Source of the DNA: Posidonia oceanica
Lineage: Eukaryota > Streptophyta > Magnoliopsida > Alismatales > Posidoniaceae
Length of the DNA: 64,000 nucleotides
Direction of reading: 5' to 3'
Assembly (NCBI GenBank): GCA_037176725.1
Contig: JAZBRS010000075.1
Location: 70,620,001 to 70,684,000, forward strand
The position numbers and the translations under genes are program-made. Under the pieces are notes generated by a model that was not told the origin of the DNA, did no database searches, and saw only the letters and a program-made list of their open reading frames with translations. Positions 47,588-59,735 of the stretch are shown one piece after another (within the stretch, counting starts at the first letter, position 1; every line of letters begins with the position of its first letter).

Positions 47588-49570
47588 TTTTTTGCAGACG
47601 GTAAGTATTTATATTAATATAACGCTTGACTATGAGTACCACTGCCAAGCAAAAAAAAAAAAAAACAGATATCAAAGTTAGTTTTCATAGTATATCAAAA
47701 AATCCCCACAAGAAAGGAGAAATAACTAGCCATGAGGACCTTATAGTCCCAATCTAGATCTAGAATTGCCAAAAAAAAATTAAAATGTCCCAGGAAAATA
47801 AATGAAAGTCAGAAATCAGAGTCCAGCAACAAGTTAATGTTAAGATCGAGTGGCTACTCTAGAGAGGGGGTGAATAGAGTATTTAAACTTTTCTTATATC
47901 TTTGAAATATTATACTTAACTTTACTTAGGCAAATATATTTAAGCAATCAACAAAGTTGTATTTTACTTAAATCATATACAGAAGAGGGAGAGAGGCAAT
48001 GAAATTTAACACACAGATGTATAGTGATTCAGCTAACCCGGCCTAGTCCACTCCTAGATCTCCTCTGAAGTTCCCTTAATATTATATCAATGTAAATTAC
48101 ACTTACTTGATGAAAATTGAAGCCTCCTCTGCAAAACCAGCAGATCCCTTCTCACATCTAGAGAAGTAATCACCTTGTTACAACAAACTTATACAGACAA
48201 TATCTCTTTTGATCTCCTAGAACAAAATTTGGAACTTTGAAGACAATGAAATTTTTTTTAGCTAACTTGGGAGAATTCTCACTAAAGATGGGAAATAAGC
48301 TTAGCAAAGGGTAGTATCTTATATGATCAATGTTGGTGTGCTTTAGGAGGTCCTTGGGGGTCCTATTTATAGGTGTAGCAAGGTCCAGGTTTGTGTCTAG
48401 CGGATAGTACAACATTCACAAATGACTAGTATATTCGGTATCCCGAAAACGATCGGTCGATCGAAAATCTCCAACGTTCGACTAAATCGGTATCCCGTTT
48501 TGTTTCGGGGCTCCGAATATTAATCTTGGTTGTAAATTCTCAGACTTCGATAACGGTGTACTGGTAGGCCATTTGGAAATCTCCAGATATCGATATACCA
48601 ATATAGATTGGTTTTCCGTTTAGGCTCTAACGATCATATTTAAATGATTTTTCTCTGAAGTTCAGGTTCGGTATACCGGTCAATATCGGGATGCCGATTC
48701 TGACCTGATTTCTATACTTTAATATTCTTCTAAGTGTTTTCTTTTGATTTGGGTATGGATATTTTCCTAGAAGTTTTGAGATGACTTGGGAGATCTTTTA
48801 CATCTATTCTAGGAGTACATCAATGAAGAACAATTTACATACGAATTATTACAAGATGAAATAATATTGTCTTGGATTTCTTCTTGTCTTCATGTAGTCT
48901 CTGATGTAGAATTCCCTTCTGCATTCTATGTTTTACTCTGTATTCTTCACAGGTTGACTTCCCTCAGATATTTCACCTATCTTAAAATCAACTGAAGAAT
49001 ATTTTCTCAAGTAATATCATTAGTTCCATTTGTTATCATCAAAATTAAATATATCATAGATTATTTTCAACAGTTAATTGCTAGAATCAAAGGATGACGG
49101 AATTGGAGGATCAAAAGAAGATGCCACCATAGAAGGTTCAGGCACAACATCATTGGCAATAGAAGCACCAATCGAAGAAGCTATGGTGTGGGCAACTTGG
49201 TTGGCTTGTTTCCGATCCCATTCTTGCTGCATTTGTTGGATTGCCTAAGAGACATCCTTCGATTCATGCCCTGACAAAAGGTTATCTATCGAACTAGTTA
49301 AAATAGTTATAATCTGAAATAGTAATGAAGATAAATTCCTAAATCAGTTTTTGAATATCAGAGAATTTCGATTTAACCATATGCACCAAACAACAGCTAA
49401 TACAAGCATATTCCAACCGAGCAAGTTCAAATTAAATTTAACATACTGAAATAAGGAAAAAATTTCTCCAATATGAGTTTCATTGATGTCAGAAGTAGTA
49501 TGCAAAAAGAAATCCCACACTACCATAGCAACCGGGCAATGTAAGAAGATGTACTCCGTAGACTATTGGC
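47588..49570 (-). mobile_element. LINE copy E, degenerate, split by a solo LTR
   Basis: Read on the minus strand, it begins in the zf-RVT/C-terminal region (VVWDFFLHTTSD, VVWCIWLNRNSLIFKN). It continues through AIQQMQQEWD, the counterpart of IQMMQQDWD in copy D, and ends with a 3' UTR whose last part (ggtactcatagtcaagcg...ttaccg) matches the 3' ends of copies A and D. A short T run at 47588-47593 marks the poly-A tail. The element occupies 47588-47837 and 49073-49570, with the 1,235-bp LTR between them. No target duplication was found for the LINE itself. Confidence 0.78.
47838..49072. mobile_element. Solo LTR, 1,235 bp, with 5-bp target duplication
   Basis: The segment starts TGTTAAGATCGAG and ends TTTTCAACA (TG...CA). 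It is flanked exactly by gttaa on both sides (47833-47837 and 49073-49077). Removing it restores continuous LINE copy E sequence. No internal retrotransposon region remains, so it arose by recombination between the two LTRs of a full element. The superfamily was not determined. Confidence 0.9.
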
Positions 49571-50655
49571 AAAAGACTCCTCCACGCACAATTAGGGTTC
49601 TACTTTTATAGAAAGCTTGAGTTAAATAGGATACGTGTGAGATTAACCTTAATTGTGATGCTTAGATTCTAACTTAAATGTAGAAAAAAAACATTTACAT
49701 GTTTATACCATCAAATTAGGGCTATCATATCTTCAAGTATTTCCAAGATATATAATTATGGAATCTTGACTCATCATACATCCATCTTTCAAAATTCCAA
49801 TAATTGAAATCATGTACCAAAATTTCAGTGTTGGCTGGAAAAGATAGGCTGAATCTTCAATTTCACATGAGAAAGAAGCAAATCAAAAAACCTCAACCAA
49901 TTTTATTTTCTCTGCCAGAACTACATCGATATTTTATATGGCAGAAAGTGGACAAGTTGTTTTTCAACACAGCTTCTTTCTCAAAAGACAAAGTCACAAA
50001 TGCCATGGGACTTTATACAACGATTTAAGTAGCTTTCTCTACCTCCATGTGTCACGACAACTCTTAGGTACACAATATATCTCTATTCAATTTAAAAATT
50101 GACCCCATTTCTACTATTTCTCATTCATAGCCTTTGTTGTTGCATATCATTCGGAGAGCTGTTGGCAAATATTAATTCCGTTCATATTTTACCGTTCAAA
50201 ACCTAGTGCACCAAACAACCATGACAGAGAAGGTTTTGATGTATTGTCAAATGGGCATTAATTGTCGTTAATTAAGACCTAAATACAATGTATCAAAGAA
50301 TAATTTGCATTTAATTTCTTTAAACTCCATTAATATCTAGAAAACAAATGTCTCTCAATTTAGGTGTATGACTTTTTAAGTATTTTAGGTGTATATTACT
50401 GATCTCGCCCTATACTCGATTGCTATGTTGGCATGTCTGTATGCACTTAGACCTAGATGAAAGGCAAATCCGCAAGCTCTCACTCTCGTCAATGCATCCT
50501 CTGCAGAGAGATCGACGAGGGTCGAGCATGAGCAGACCTGAGAACTCACAAGCAAAGAAGCTTAAAAGGCGTTGGGTTGCCGATCAAGACCCTTCGATGC
50601 TTAAGTCAGAAAAACTGGAGTGGAAATCGTATTTTAAAGTAAAGATTTTATGCTA
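49571..50655. other. Intergenic, no gene seen
   Basis: AT-rich. A short plus-strand frame near 50420-50640 is basic (AKKLKRRW) but not recognised and has no support as a gene. Confidence 0.4.
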
Positions 50656-51537
50656 CGTTTGGTACATTGGAATGAAAATAAATAGGAATGAAATGAACTA
50701 TGGAATAGAATTTGGAATGGAATGGAATTGAATAGTTTTATTCCATTTTTGTATTTAGTATGCAGTCAAATTACAGAGTGGAATTGACAGACAATTTCTT
50801 TCTACTGTTTGGTACATAAGAACAAAATGAGAATGAAAATACAAAATTCAGAAGATTAACATTTACAAATTAACAAAAATATCCTGTCAATCTGAAAAAA
50901 GAAATTTTAAATAGTTTTTTTTTTCAAACAAGTAGAATAAAAATAGCATTTTATGTTTGTTCATGACATTAGACCACCAAACAATAGTATTTTCACAATA
51001 CACAAAAAAAAATCAATAAATGTCACCAAAAAATAGTAGTTTCACAGTAAATAAAAGAAACGACATCAAATATTACCATTAAACAATGTTTTCATCCATT
51101 CTTCTTTTTCTTCTTTTTCATCTCAACTTTTAGAATTAAATGAATGCTTGTATTTGAGAGTAATATAAGATTAATGTACCAAATATTTTTAATCTCTGTT
51201 TGAATTCTAAATAACACCTTCAGTAAATCTGAAATAGTAAACACTGTTCTATTTGATTATTAAAAAATTAGAATAAACTTAAAATAATAATTTTTATTAT
51301 AATTTACTTATTTCATAATAAATTAATTGACAACATGGATGAAATAAATTTATTCTAATAAATACATGTGTGGCCTGTGGGTTGAAAATGCATCTAACTG
51401 TGCTCTATCTATTATATAATAAATAATCTTTGGAATTGCTTAATATACTTATACAACAACAAGGTGACATGCTCACTTTCTTCGATTCTACCGTATTTGC
51501 TACTTTGGAGAGTGGTTTGTTTAGCAACTCATAAAGG

Positions 51538-52164
51538 TAGGGGTGGATTTGGTCCGGTTTAGTTCGATTTGAAGTAAAACCACAAATCCAACTATATGGT
51601 TCGATTTGAACAATTTTCAAACCAAATCGAACCATTTTACCTATTGAAATCGAACCAAATCGAACCACTCAAAATCGGTTTGGTTCGGTTCGGTTTGTGG
51701 TTTAACCATTTAATCAAACATATAGAAAAAATAAAATGTTGATAGTGAAAAATGAAAGAATATAACCAGATATAAGATAGAAAAAATTTAAACAGTATAT
51801 TAAATTATTAACCACAAGTCACAACCACAATAAGTCATCCACGATTAAACATAATTTAGTAAAAGAATAACATTATCTAAATAACATTGTTTGTTCGTCC
51901 TTGTTACAGCCTTATAGGTTACTCTTCACTCGGTTTATATTCTTTTAAATATTTAATATACATATAATATATTGACATATATAACCTATATTGGGTATGG
52001 TTCGGTTTGGTTAAACCGTTATTGAAACCACAAACCAAACCATATGGTTCAGTTTGAAGATATTTCAAACCAAATCGAACCATTGAATTTGAAAAATCAA
52101 ACTGAACCACTAAAAATGGTTCGATTCGATTAACCAATTTGGACGATTTAAGTGTCCACCCCTA
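51538..52164. mobile_element. hAT-like nonautonomous element, 627 bp
   Basis: The element begins taggggtggat and ends gtccacccccta-type (its complement is taggggtggac). It has the perfect 8-bp target duplication cataaagg on both sides (51530-51537 and 52165-52172). The inside is rich in ggttcggttt/aaaccgaacc words in both orientations and has no transposase. It is nested in the Harbinger-like element, so it is the younger insertion. Confidence 0.92.
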
Positions 52165-52564
52165 CATAAAGGTATATTAGGAGCTTTCTTTTAACAGGTC
52201 AGGTCATATTAGATCATCTGAATGTCCATACTAGTTAATGAAATGAAACCATTTATTGTTCAAACCAAATAGCTATAGCATAAACCATATAAATATACGG
52301 GACAATAAATAACATAAACATTGTTCCATTTTAACCCACAACAAGTTCAACAAAAGCAGTGATCCAAGTATCATCAGGTGGTATGACTACATCCAGCATT
52401 TCAAGCATTTTTTGCTCTACACAAAAAATGCCAAATGCCAAATGAGAGCAAACTGGTTCCAACCTAAAAAAGCACAACTTCAAGAAAAAAAATATCCACA
52501 AGTCATCCATTGTTGGCAACCAAATGAAAAACACATCCACAAAAGTCAGCAGCCTCTTGCATCT

Positions 52565-52950
52565 CTACTTCTGTCTAAGAAGCACATCTGACAGAACAGT
52601 CGAGGAATTCAGTAAGGCCTTCAACAAGTTCGAACCCTGCATCATAGAAAAATATAGAAAAGATTACACATTAAAAACAACAACAGATAACATCAAAAGA
52701 AAGCAAAGAAAATTAAGAGTCAAATACTTGCCTCTTTCGTTACAACTTCCACTGGCTTTTCCTCCAACACACCAACCTCTTTCACATGGAACTTGTTTAG
52801 AAGAGTGACGCTTGAGATTGTAGACATAGTATTCACAACCAAATTATCCATGACCATATAAGTAACAACTTGCTTAACATACCCACCTACATCTCCAGTT
52901 GTTTCTACCTCGCCGGTGTCTCTACCAACAAAGTTGACTTGCATTGTCAT
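52565..52950 (-). pseudogene. DUF674 gene fragment (C-terminal part)
   Basis: Exon 1 (52950-52732) encodes GGYVKQVVTYMVMDNLVV followed by MSTISSVTLLNKFHVKEVG and LEEKPVEVV. These are the conserved C-terminal blocks of plant DUF674 proteins, whose function is unknown. Exon 2 (52636-52565) supplies LLKALLNSSTVLSDVLLRQK and a stop. The junction uses a GC donor (gag|gcaagt) and a normal AG acceptor. The N-terminal two thirds of the family, with its Cys motifs, is absent. Enclosure by transposon termini argues for capture. Both exons are open, so a short product is conceivable. Confidence 0.8.
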
Positions 52951-52969
52951 CTATCTTGGAGGAAGAAGA

Positions 52970-53165
52970 CACTGGAGGAGGAAGGCCGTCGGAGGTTGGG
53001 CTAGGAGGGAGGGGGCCGCAGAGGAGGGAGGGGGGTCGAGGACGAAGCTAGGTCGCAGAGGAGGGAGGGGGCCACAGAGGAGAGAGGGGGGCCGAGGAGG
53101 AAGCTAGGTCGCAGAGGGGGGTTGAGGATGGAGGGGAGTTGAGGAAGGAGGGGGCGGAGGAGGGA
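52970..53165 (+). repeat. Purine-rich minisatellite
   Basis: Irregular repeats of gaggagggaggggg, with a longer unit containing gaagctaggtcgcagaggag that occurs twice about 60 bp apart. The plus strand is almost wholly purine. It adjoins the 5' edge of the DUF674 fragment. Confidence 0.8.
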
Positions 53166-53398
53166 GTGTTGGCGTCAGGTTTTTCTTTGATCTTGATTTC
53201 TAATTGAATGAGAATCAAATTCCTTGTCTCTTAGGAAGGAATGAAATTTCCATATTCAATAGGAAATAGGAATTTAAATATCAAGGAAATGATCATTTTA
53301 AAGTTGCTTTTGTACCAAACATGGGAATTTCATCTCAATCTACTTTTTTTATTTTATTTTGGTTCATTCCGGTCACCATTCCAACGTACCAAACGCTA

Positions 53399-56300
53399 CT
53401 TCGTGTACAGATTCGGTTTGGTCCATGCCCACTACTATGGTCTGACCGAGTAGGCTGCCAAGCAGATGGCTAGTTGGCCTAATGGACTTGACCAGGTTTG
53501 TATCAGTTACACATCTTCATGTGATTGCCAAATATGATTTATACTAATATTTGACTTTCAATTGCATTATTCATGTGGCTAGTTAAAGTTGCACATCGGA
53601 CAAACAAAGAGTATTTAGGAAAACTTTCTTAAAAAAAAAAAAATCTTACGAAAGGGGTTTTCCCCAGGAAAGTATTTACTTAGCCTAGGATTATTTACAC
53701 TAGGCATCACAAAAAAGACTATGATTCACAGAGCCACAGTGATGAGAACAAAAAGAAGTTGAAATCTAAAAAGAGCTAGTGACCTACCCATGATAATCAA
53801 GAAGAATCCACCACCCTTTGAGATCCCCAAAAGAGCAAGTGATCTCAACCATCCCTATCCATGTGGGTCTTTCCATCACAAAAATGATTTCCCGAAGTTG
53901 CAGCAGAAAAATAATATCTTGGGAGCTAGAGACAATCATGTATTCTCATCTCTCATCTCTCATCTCTCATCTCTCATGCTGTCATGCATACATTGCCTGG
54001 CCTTCACCAACCCACACGTCCACGTTAGAAGCCCTTGCAAGCGACTGCTCACTGCGATGTTTATCCACGTCTACCCATGTACATATGAATAATAATACAA
54101 ATCTACCTATGTTTTGTTCCTTGGGCTGTTTTGACATGAAGATCGTTTTCTGGTTGGACCCACAATCATGTCAGCAAATCTGCGGGTGATCACTATTCAT
54201 GGATACCACACGAAACGCTGAAAATGGCGTGTGGTTTAGGGTTGGAGTTGGGTCGTTGTTCCTGTCACATTTTCTTTTTTTTGTCTTTGAAGGATAATAT
54301 GTTGGGTTAAAATCTAATAAAATATAAATTAATATAAAATTAATTAAAATATTATAAACTATTTTATGATTAGATTCGTTGAAAGTGATATATTTGGTTT
54401 AAGTTGAACTTATTGACATATTAAGTAATATGGGTTGATTGTGTAGAGACCATTTAACATATTTCTATTTGTTGATAAATCGATTAGAAATATGGAAAAA
54501 TAAATATTCTATAAATAAGAGTCTTGGTCTTCAAACATTATACTTTTACCTCTACTCTCTTGCTCTCTATCTTAAGAAAGACAATGGACAAATGAGGTAT
54601 GTGGTGGTTTGGAAGCTCGGTCCTTTGTACACAATATCTAGAGTGTTTCTATGATTTTCACATGGATTCAGATATACTTTCGTATATATTTTATTTTATT
54701 ATGAGTATGACATGATTCGATCTTGGAAATCAAATTTTAATATATAAAATTCGTATATTATTTGAAATTCAATTTTAACGTAACAAAGTCACAAAAAGTA
54801 ATGGTCTTTGTTTTGTACCACATCAAGTACTTCAGGTTGATGTAGGGATAGGTTTAGGAATCCGAACCCAGCAAGAATCTGCGTTCGCACAATCAAGTTG
54901 CATGTGTCCATCTCTGGGGACTATGCATTGTAGTTTCATTGCTGTTATTTCCTTGTAATATAAGATAATTTCCTGTGAATTTTATGCATCATACATTATT
55001 GTCGACCACAAAATGGGTGTGTAGGGAATTAAGAGCATGTCGCATTTAACTTACTCTAATAGGATGAAGTGGGGAGACGAGAGCAACAAAATATCAAATT
55101 AAGACATTGACAAATTTTAAATGCAAAATGATATTTTTTTTCAAGAATGAAGACAAGCATGGCATGTGAATATGATTGATGTTACTTTGGGTTGGAATCC
55201 TCAACTAACATCAATCAAGAGACATATAACTTAGGTAGATTCAGTAAGGTCGTCACTTGAAATACTGAAACTGTTCTTTAGTTCTCATTGACCTTATTTG
55301 TGAAGCCATTTTAAAACTATGAAGTTTCTCCATCCTAAATGGTACTAGGTAATTTTACTGGAGTTCAACTTCTCATTTCTAATAATATACTAACTAATTT
55401 TCAAAGCATGATCACATTTGGCATGTTGGAAAGGACAAGATTTCAGTTATCCTTTCAGTTTTTCAAGTAGAAAAGCTCAAAATTATCAAGCATTTAAATG
55501 GAATATACTTTTTTTTTTTTGAAAGTCAAATGGAGTTTGATGGATATTAAAAACCCCAACTGTATCCTCACTTTTTTGGATGCTATACACCATTTTGGAG
55601 CTTCAATTATTTCTCCCAAACTAATTAGCTTGAGAGGCATGGTCGAAATTCAAAACATGCAAGTTGGGTTTTACAAGTTGAAATTGATCAAGTCGGTGGA
55701 TTGCCACGTGAAAATGACTAATCACATTAATTCTACAACGTTCCCGTGGCTCATCACATACGCAGATGCTTCGATTGTAACTTGCAATTTCGCCCCCCAC
55801 AAGATATTTCAAGACTACGAGTCTATTTCATGTCGCGGTCAATTGTTAGTATTAGAGTAATTTATTGATGGCATACTGAACTCACACCAAATTTAATTTC
55901 AATATCATCGACTTTAAATTCATTTACTTTAGTATTTTCAACTTAGATTTAGTTTTACTAAGTTATGTAATGATGTTTAAAAAACAACATACTGTTGTCC
56001 CGCACTTCTTTTTTCTCTTCTCCCTCTTGTCTCATTTCACAGACACAAACGTCCGGAGTAACTCTAGTCTCCTCCTTCACCAACTATGTTGTTGTTGAGC
56101 CTCCTTTATCTCGTTGCTAAGCCCCTCCACCATCGAGCTTCCTCCGCATCCTCTGTCGAAGGTGGGGATGTCAGTAGGAACATTGGGGATGCTTACAGTG
56201 GTTGTTGGTGGTGGTTGCGGATCGTGGCTAGCTAGGGGACGGGTTGAAGTAGGAGTTGTGGTAGGAGTTGAAGAGAAAGAAGAAAGATCGCTAAGTAGGG

Positions 56301-57393
56301 TGAAGAGGAAGCTAGAGAGTTTAAATAGGTATATTGGAGGATATTTTTTGTCAAGATTTATTGTAAACTAACTATTTATGGGTAGAATGTCTACATTCTA
56401 CAACGAGTGAAGTTAAAGGCATTGAAGTCAATGATTTTAAAGTTAATAACACTAAAATGGAAAGTAATGCAAGTTCAGGTACCATCAAGGCATCAAGTTA
56501 ATTACTTTTAGTATTATTGAGAAAATTAAACATAATGTAACATTTCAATATTTAGTCTTACATTGCTTAGAAAAAGAAATAAATTAGACTAAATAAAGAC
56601 TAGAATCAATTATAATATCAATTTCAGTTTAAGTATTTTAGACCCAGTTGTTGAGTCAAAGTTGTTATAGGTGAGTGAGATTTGAGTTGTTATAGGTCAG
56701 TTGGGTTTGGATCGTTACAAATGATATCGGAGTCTGGATCAATCAGAAATGTTGGAATTAAGTGCTATACTTAGAGGAGTAAAAGCCACTTCTAGAATCC
56801 TATATCACCTAGTTATGACTATAGATTCTGATGAGAACGTCAAATGTTCAAATAAAAGATATTGTAACAATTCAAGATTTAGTCCAACATTACTTAAAAA
56901 AAGAAGTGAATGGAGCTAAAAAAAAGAGTAGGATCAAACTAACATATAAACTTCAACTTAAATATTTTAAGTCTAGTTGTTGGGTCTAAGATTGTTATGA
57001 ATCAATTTGTCTAGATCATTGTACATAGATTGCAAGTAGAAGCATTTTATGCAAAGCCTATCTTCAAAAATTTCCATTGGGTAAGCACTTCTTCAAAACG
57101 GGATCATGGTATTTAGAATTTTTAGGGTTTTTTGTTATTTGTTATGATATGTGCTGCAGAGTGCTACTTAAAACATGTTGAGTTTAGTATTCAAAGGACA
57201 ACACAACCGGTATTTGATCTTTATGATTTTTGTTTGATGCCCCACTTAGCTCAGGTCCCATTCTGAAAGCATCCACTAAATTAAAAAGGGGCAACAAGAA
57301 AGTCCTCTTCTATTGTAACCATTCCAAGTCATTTATGTGTTTTTTCTATTGTTGCAGTTGTTTGTTTTATTTGGAAGAAGTAGTAGTGGACTG
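53399..57393. other. Long gene-poor stretch
   Basis: This is AT-rich throughout. It includes a (CTCATCT)n microsatellite at about 53944-53977. A 120-codon plus-strand frame at 55498-55860 shows no domain I recognise. Nothing here can be supported as a gene. Confidence 0.45.
53944..53977 (+). repeat. (CTCATCT)n heptanucleotide microsatellite
   Basis: Nearly five consecutive ctcatct units, ending at ctcatgctgt. Confidence 0.92.
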
Positions 57394-59735
57394 TTTTTTT
57401 TTTTTTGTAAACGGTTAATATCTATTAATTGATTTATATTTGGCTATGAGTACCATAGTTGATTAAACAAGAACAGAGTATAAAATTAGATTGGCTACCA
57501 AAAATTTCACCAATCAACTAATAACCCAAAATAACAAAAAGCAAGTTCAAAAATTAGGCAAGAGTAAAATGTTTAAAGTCAAAAAGAACAATTGGCCACC
57601 ACTTAACCATACATATCCAACCACAAAGTATCAAGAGTATAAGTATTAATATTACAAGTAAAATCAAATATTCGCCGAATCTAGAATAAGAGGGTCTAAA
57701 TCTGGGACATCAGAGATAATTATAGATTCATCTGACATCGCCTCAGTCTTGGTGGAGTTGATCTGCACAACTTGAGAGGAGTCCCAGTCCTGCTGCATCA
57801 TCTGAATAGCTTGAGTAGCAGAAGATGTCGCCATAGCCTGCCTGCCTAAAAGGTTACCAGTCCACAATGAAGCCAAGTGAAAAATATGGAAGAAAGAGGA
57901 AGCTATATTGTAACTTGAATTTCTAAAGATTACAGCATTCCTGTTATTCCAAATAATCAAAAGAATGGCAAAAACTAAGATACACCAGCATTATCGTGAA
58001 ACATTGTATTTAGAAAAAGAGTGTAAAGAGAATACATCTGAAATATGAGAATCCAAAATACTGCCCGTATTAGAAAGAAAGAACTCCCATATGCGGACAG
58101 CAGAAGGGCAGTGCAGAAAGATGTGCCAATTAGATTCCAGACTGTGACCACACAGTGCAAAAAGATGTGGCAATTAGATTCCAGACTGTGACCACACAGT
58201 TCACAGCATTGAGGCCCACGCCACCCACGTTTACCTAGGTTTTCTCTGGATAAGGTTTTGTCATGAGTTACCAACTATACAAAGATCTTGATTTTTAAAG
58301 GGGCAGCAACCTGCCAAATGTCCGTTGAAAACCTAAATCGCAGGCCCCCCTCATTGAGAAAATTATAGCAGCTCTTAACAGAAAAAAACTTATTAGGAGT
58401 TAGTAACCAATCCACTTTGTCATTCCCCAACTGAAGCTGTAAAGATTCCATACATTCTATAAACTCATGCAACTCATCCGAAGAATGGAAGGCAAGTAAT
58501 GACTCATTATTCACAACAAAAATGTCTAACTGTCTATCAGCATAATTCAAAAACAAGGTCTCAGCTGAGCATTTCTTTTTTCGAGCTAAAGAGTATAGGA
58601 AAGGCTACTCATGTTTCAGAGCTCTATCTTTAAGCCATTTATTCTCCCAGAAGATAATATTTTTCCCATTGTAAATAGAGAAAGTGGAAAGTATATTAAC
58701 AACAGGAAAGATTTCCGCCAGAAGGGAGAAGAACAATTAGAAGCCAGGTTAAGGAGAGAGCCAAGATTATTCAATGAGTAGTATCTACTAAGAACTAAAC
58801 TGGGCCATTGAAGCTTCTACGAACCACCCAAAAGATTCCACATATGTTTACATTTAAGGGCTAGATTAAAGTTACTAAGGTTGATAATACCAAGTTCGTC
58901 TTGTTCTTTACTACGACAAATTTTTTGCCATTTAACTAATAAGTATCCTGAGTTTGTAGATGAGTAATTCTTCCATAAGAAACACTTGCGTATTCAGTTA
59001 ATTGCCACTTCCACTCTTTTGGGCAGATGCAATACCGATAAATAGTATGTAGGAATGGTTGAAAGTACAGAGTTAATTAGGGTAAGTCTTCCTCCCTTAC
59101 TTAGGTACTTTGCTTTCCAGGATTCCAACTTAGCAGTTATTTTATCTAATAATGGTGCCCAATCCTTATATGTTGCTTTTTTGAGGTGTAAAGGTAACTC
59201 CAAATAAACCACAGGCAAGGCTGAAGGAGTACACCTAAGAATAGAACTGAATCTTAGGACCTGGTTATCCGACACATGAATACTAGTAATAGAAGATTTG
59301 CTAAAATTAATCTTAAGTCCAGAACAAGCTTGGAAACATCCTAAGATTCTTTTGAGATTAATGATTCCTTCCTCCTCAGGGATAAGGAAGATAAAAGTGT
59401 CATCCGCATATTGAATATTAAGAACATGAGGCCCCTTATTGGGAAACTGGATACCATTTATGAGATTATTACACACCTAAGGCAAGCATTCGATTTAGAA
59501 CATGAGCAGCTACTATAAACAATAGTGGGGTACGAGGATATTCTTATCTAAATCCATTAGAAGTCTCAAAAAAATCCTTAGGAGAATCATTGACCAAAAT
59601 AGAAAATCTGGCAGAACTGATGTACATCTTTATCCAATTAACTTAAGTATTATCACAGTCTAAATTAACGAAAGAGTTAAATAGAAACTTCCAATTGACA
59701 TTATCATATGTTTTTTTAAAATCTAAATTTAAAAG
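57394..59735 (-). mobile_element. LINE copy D, 5'-truncated
   Basis: Minus-strand relative of copy A. It starts within the reverse transcriptase (LLNLDFKKTYDNVNW-like, near 59730), includes the YADDTFIFL catalytic motif (about 59410), SKGGRLTLINSVLS and the zf-RVT region, and ends with the family 3' UTR and a T run (57394-57406) marking the tail. Stops, shifts and an internal 44-bp tandem duplication (58119-58206) disable it. Its 5' edge abuts the duplicated ERF promoter block directly, with gcatac at the join. No target duplication for the LINE alone was found. Confidence 0.93.
58119..58206 (-). repeat. 44-bp tandem duplication inside LINE copy D
   Basis: The stretch agatgtg.caattagattcc through gtgaccacacagt occurs twice in direct succession. 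Copy A has it once. The unit is not a multiple of three and breaks the zf-RVT coding frame. Confidence 0.9.

Larger units (their letters stand above)
50656..53395. mobile_element. PIF/Harbinger-like TIR element carrying a DUF674 fragment
   Basis: The left end cgtttggtacattggaatg and the complement of the right end (cgtttggtacgttggaatg) differ at one base. CTA lies just outside both (50653-50655 and 53396-53398). A second, inner inverted pair (tgtttggtacataag near 50808 and its partner near 53325) repeats the terminal motif. The inside holds a DUF674 gene piece, a nested hAT MITE and a purine-rich minisatellite, but no transposase. The superfamily call rests on the 3-bp duplication and terminus only. 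Confidence 0.65.

Noticed and set aside
55498..55860. A 120-codon plus-strand open frame with protein-like composition
   Set aside because: It begins in a T run, has no motif I recognise and no promoter or splice context. It could be a decayed fragment but cannot be supported as a gene.
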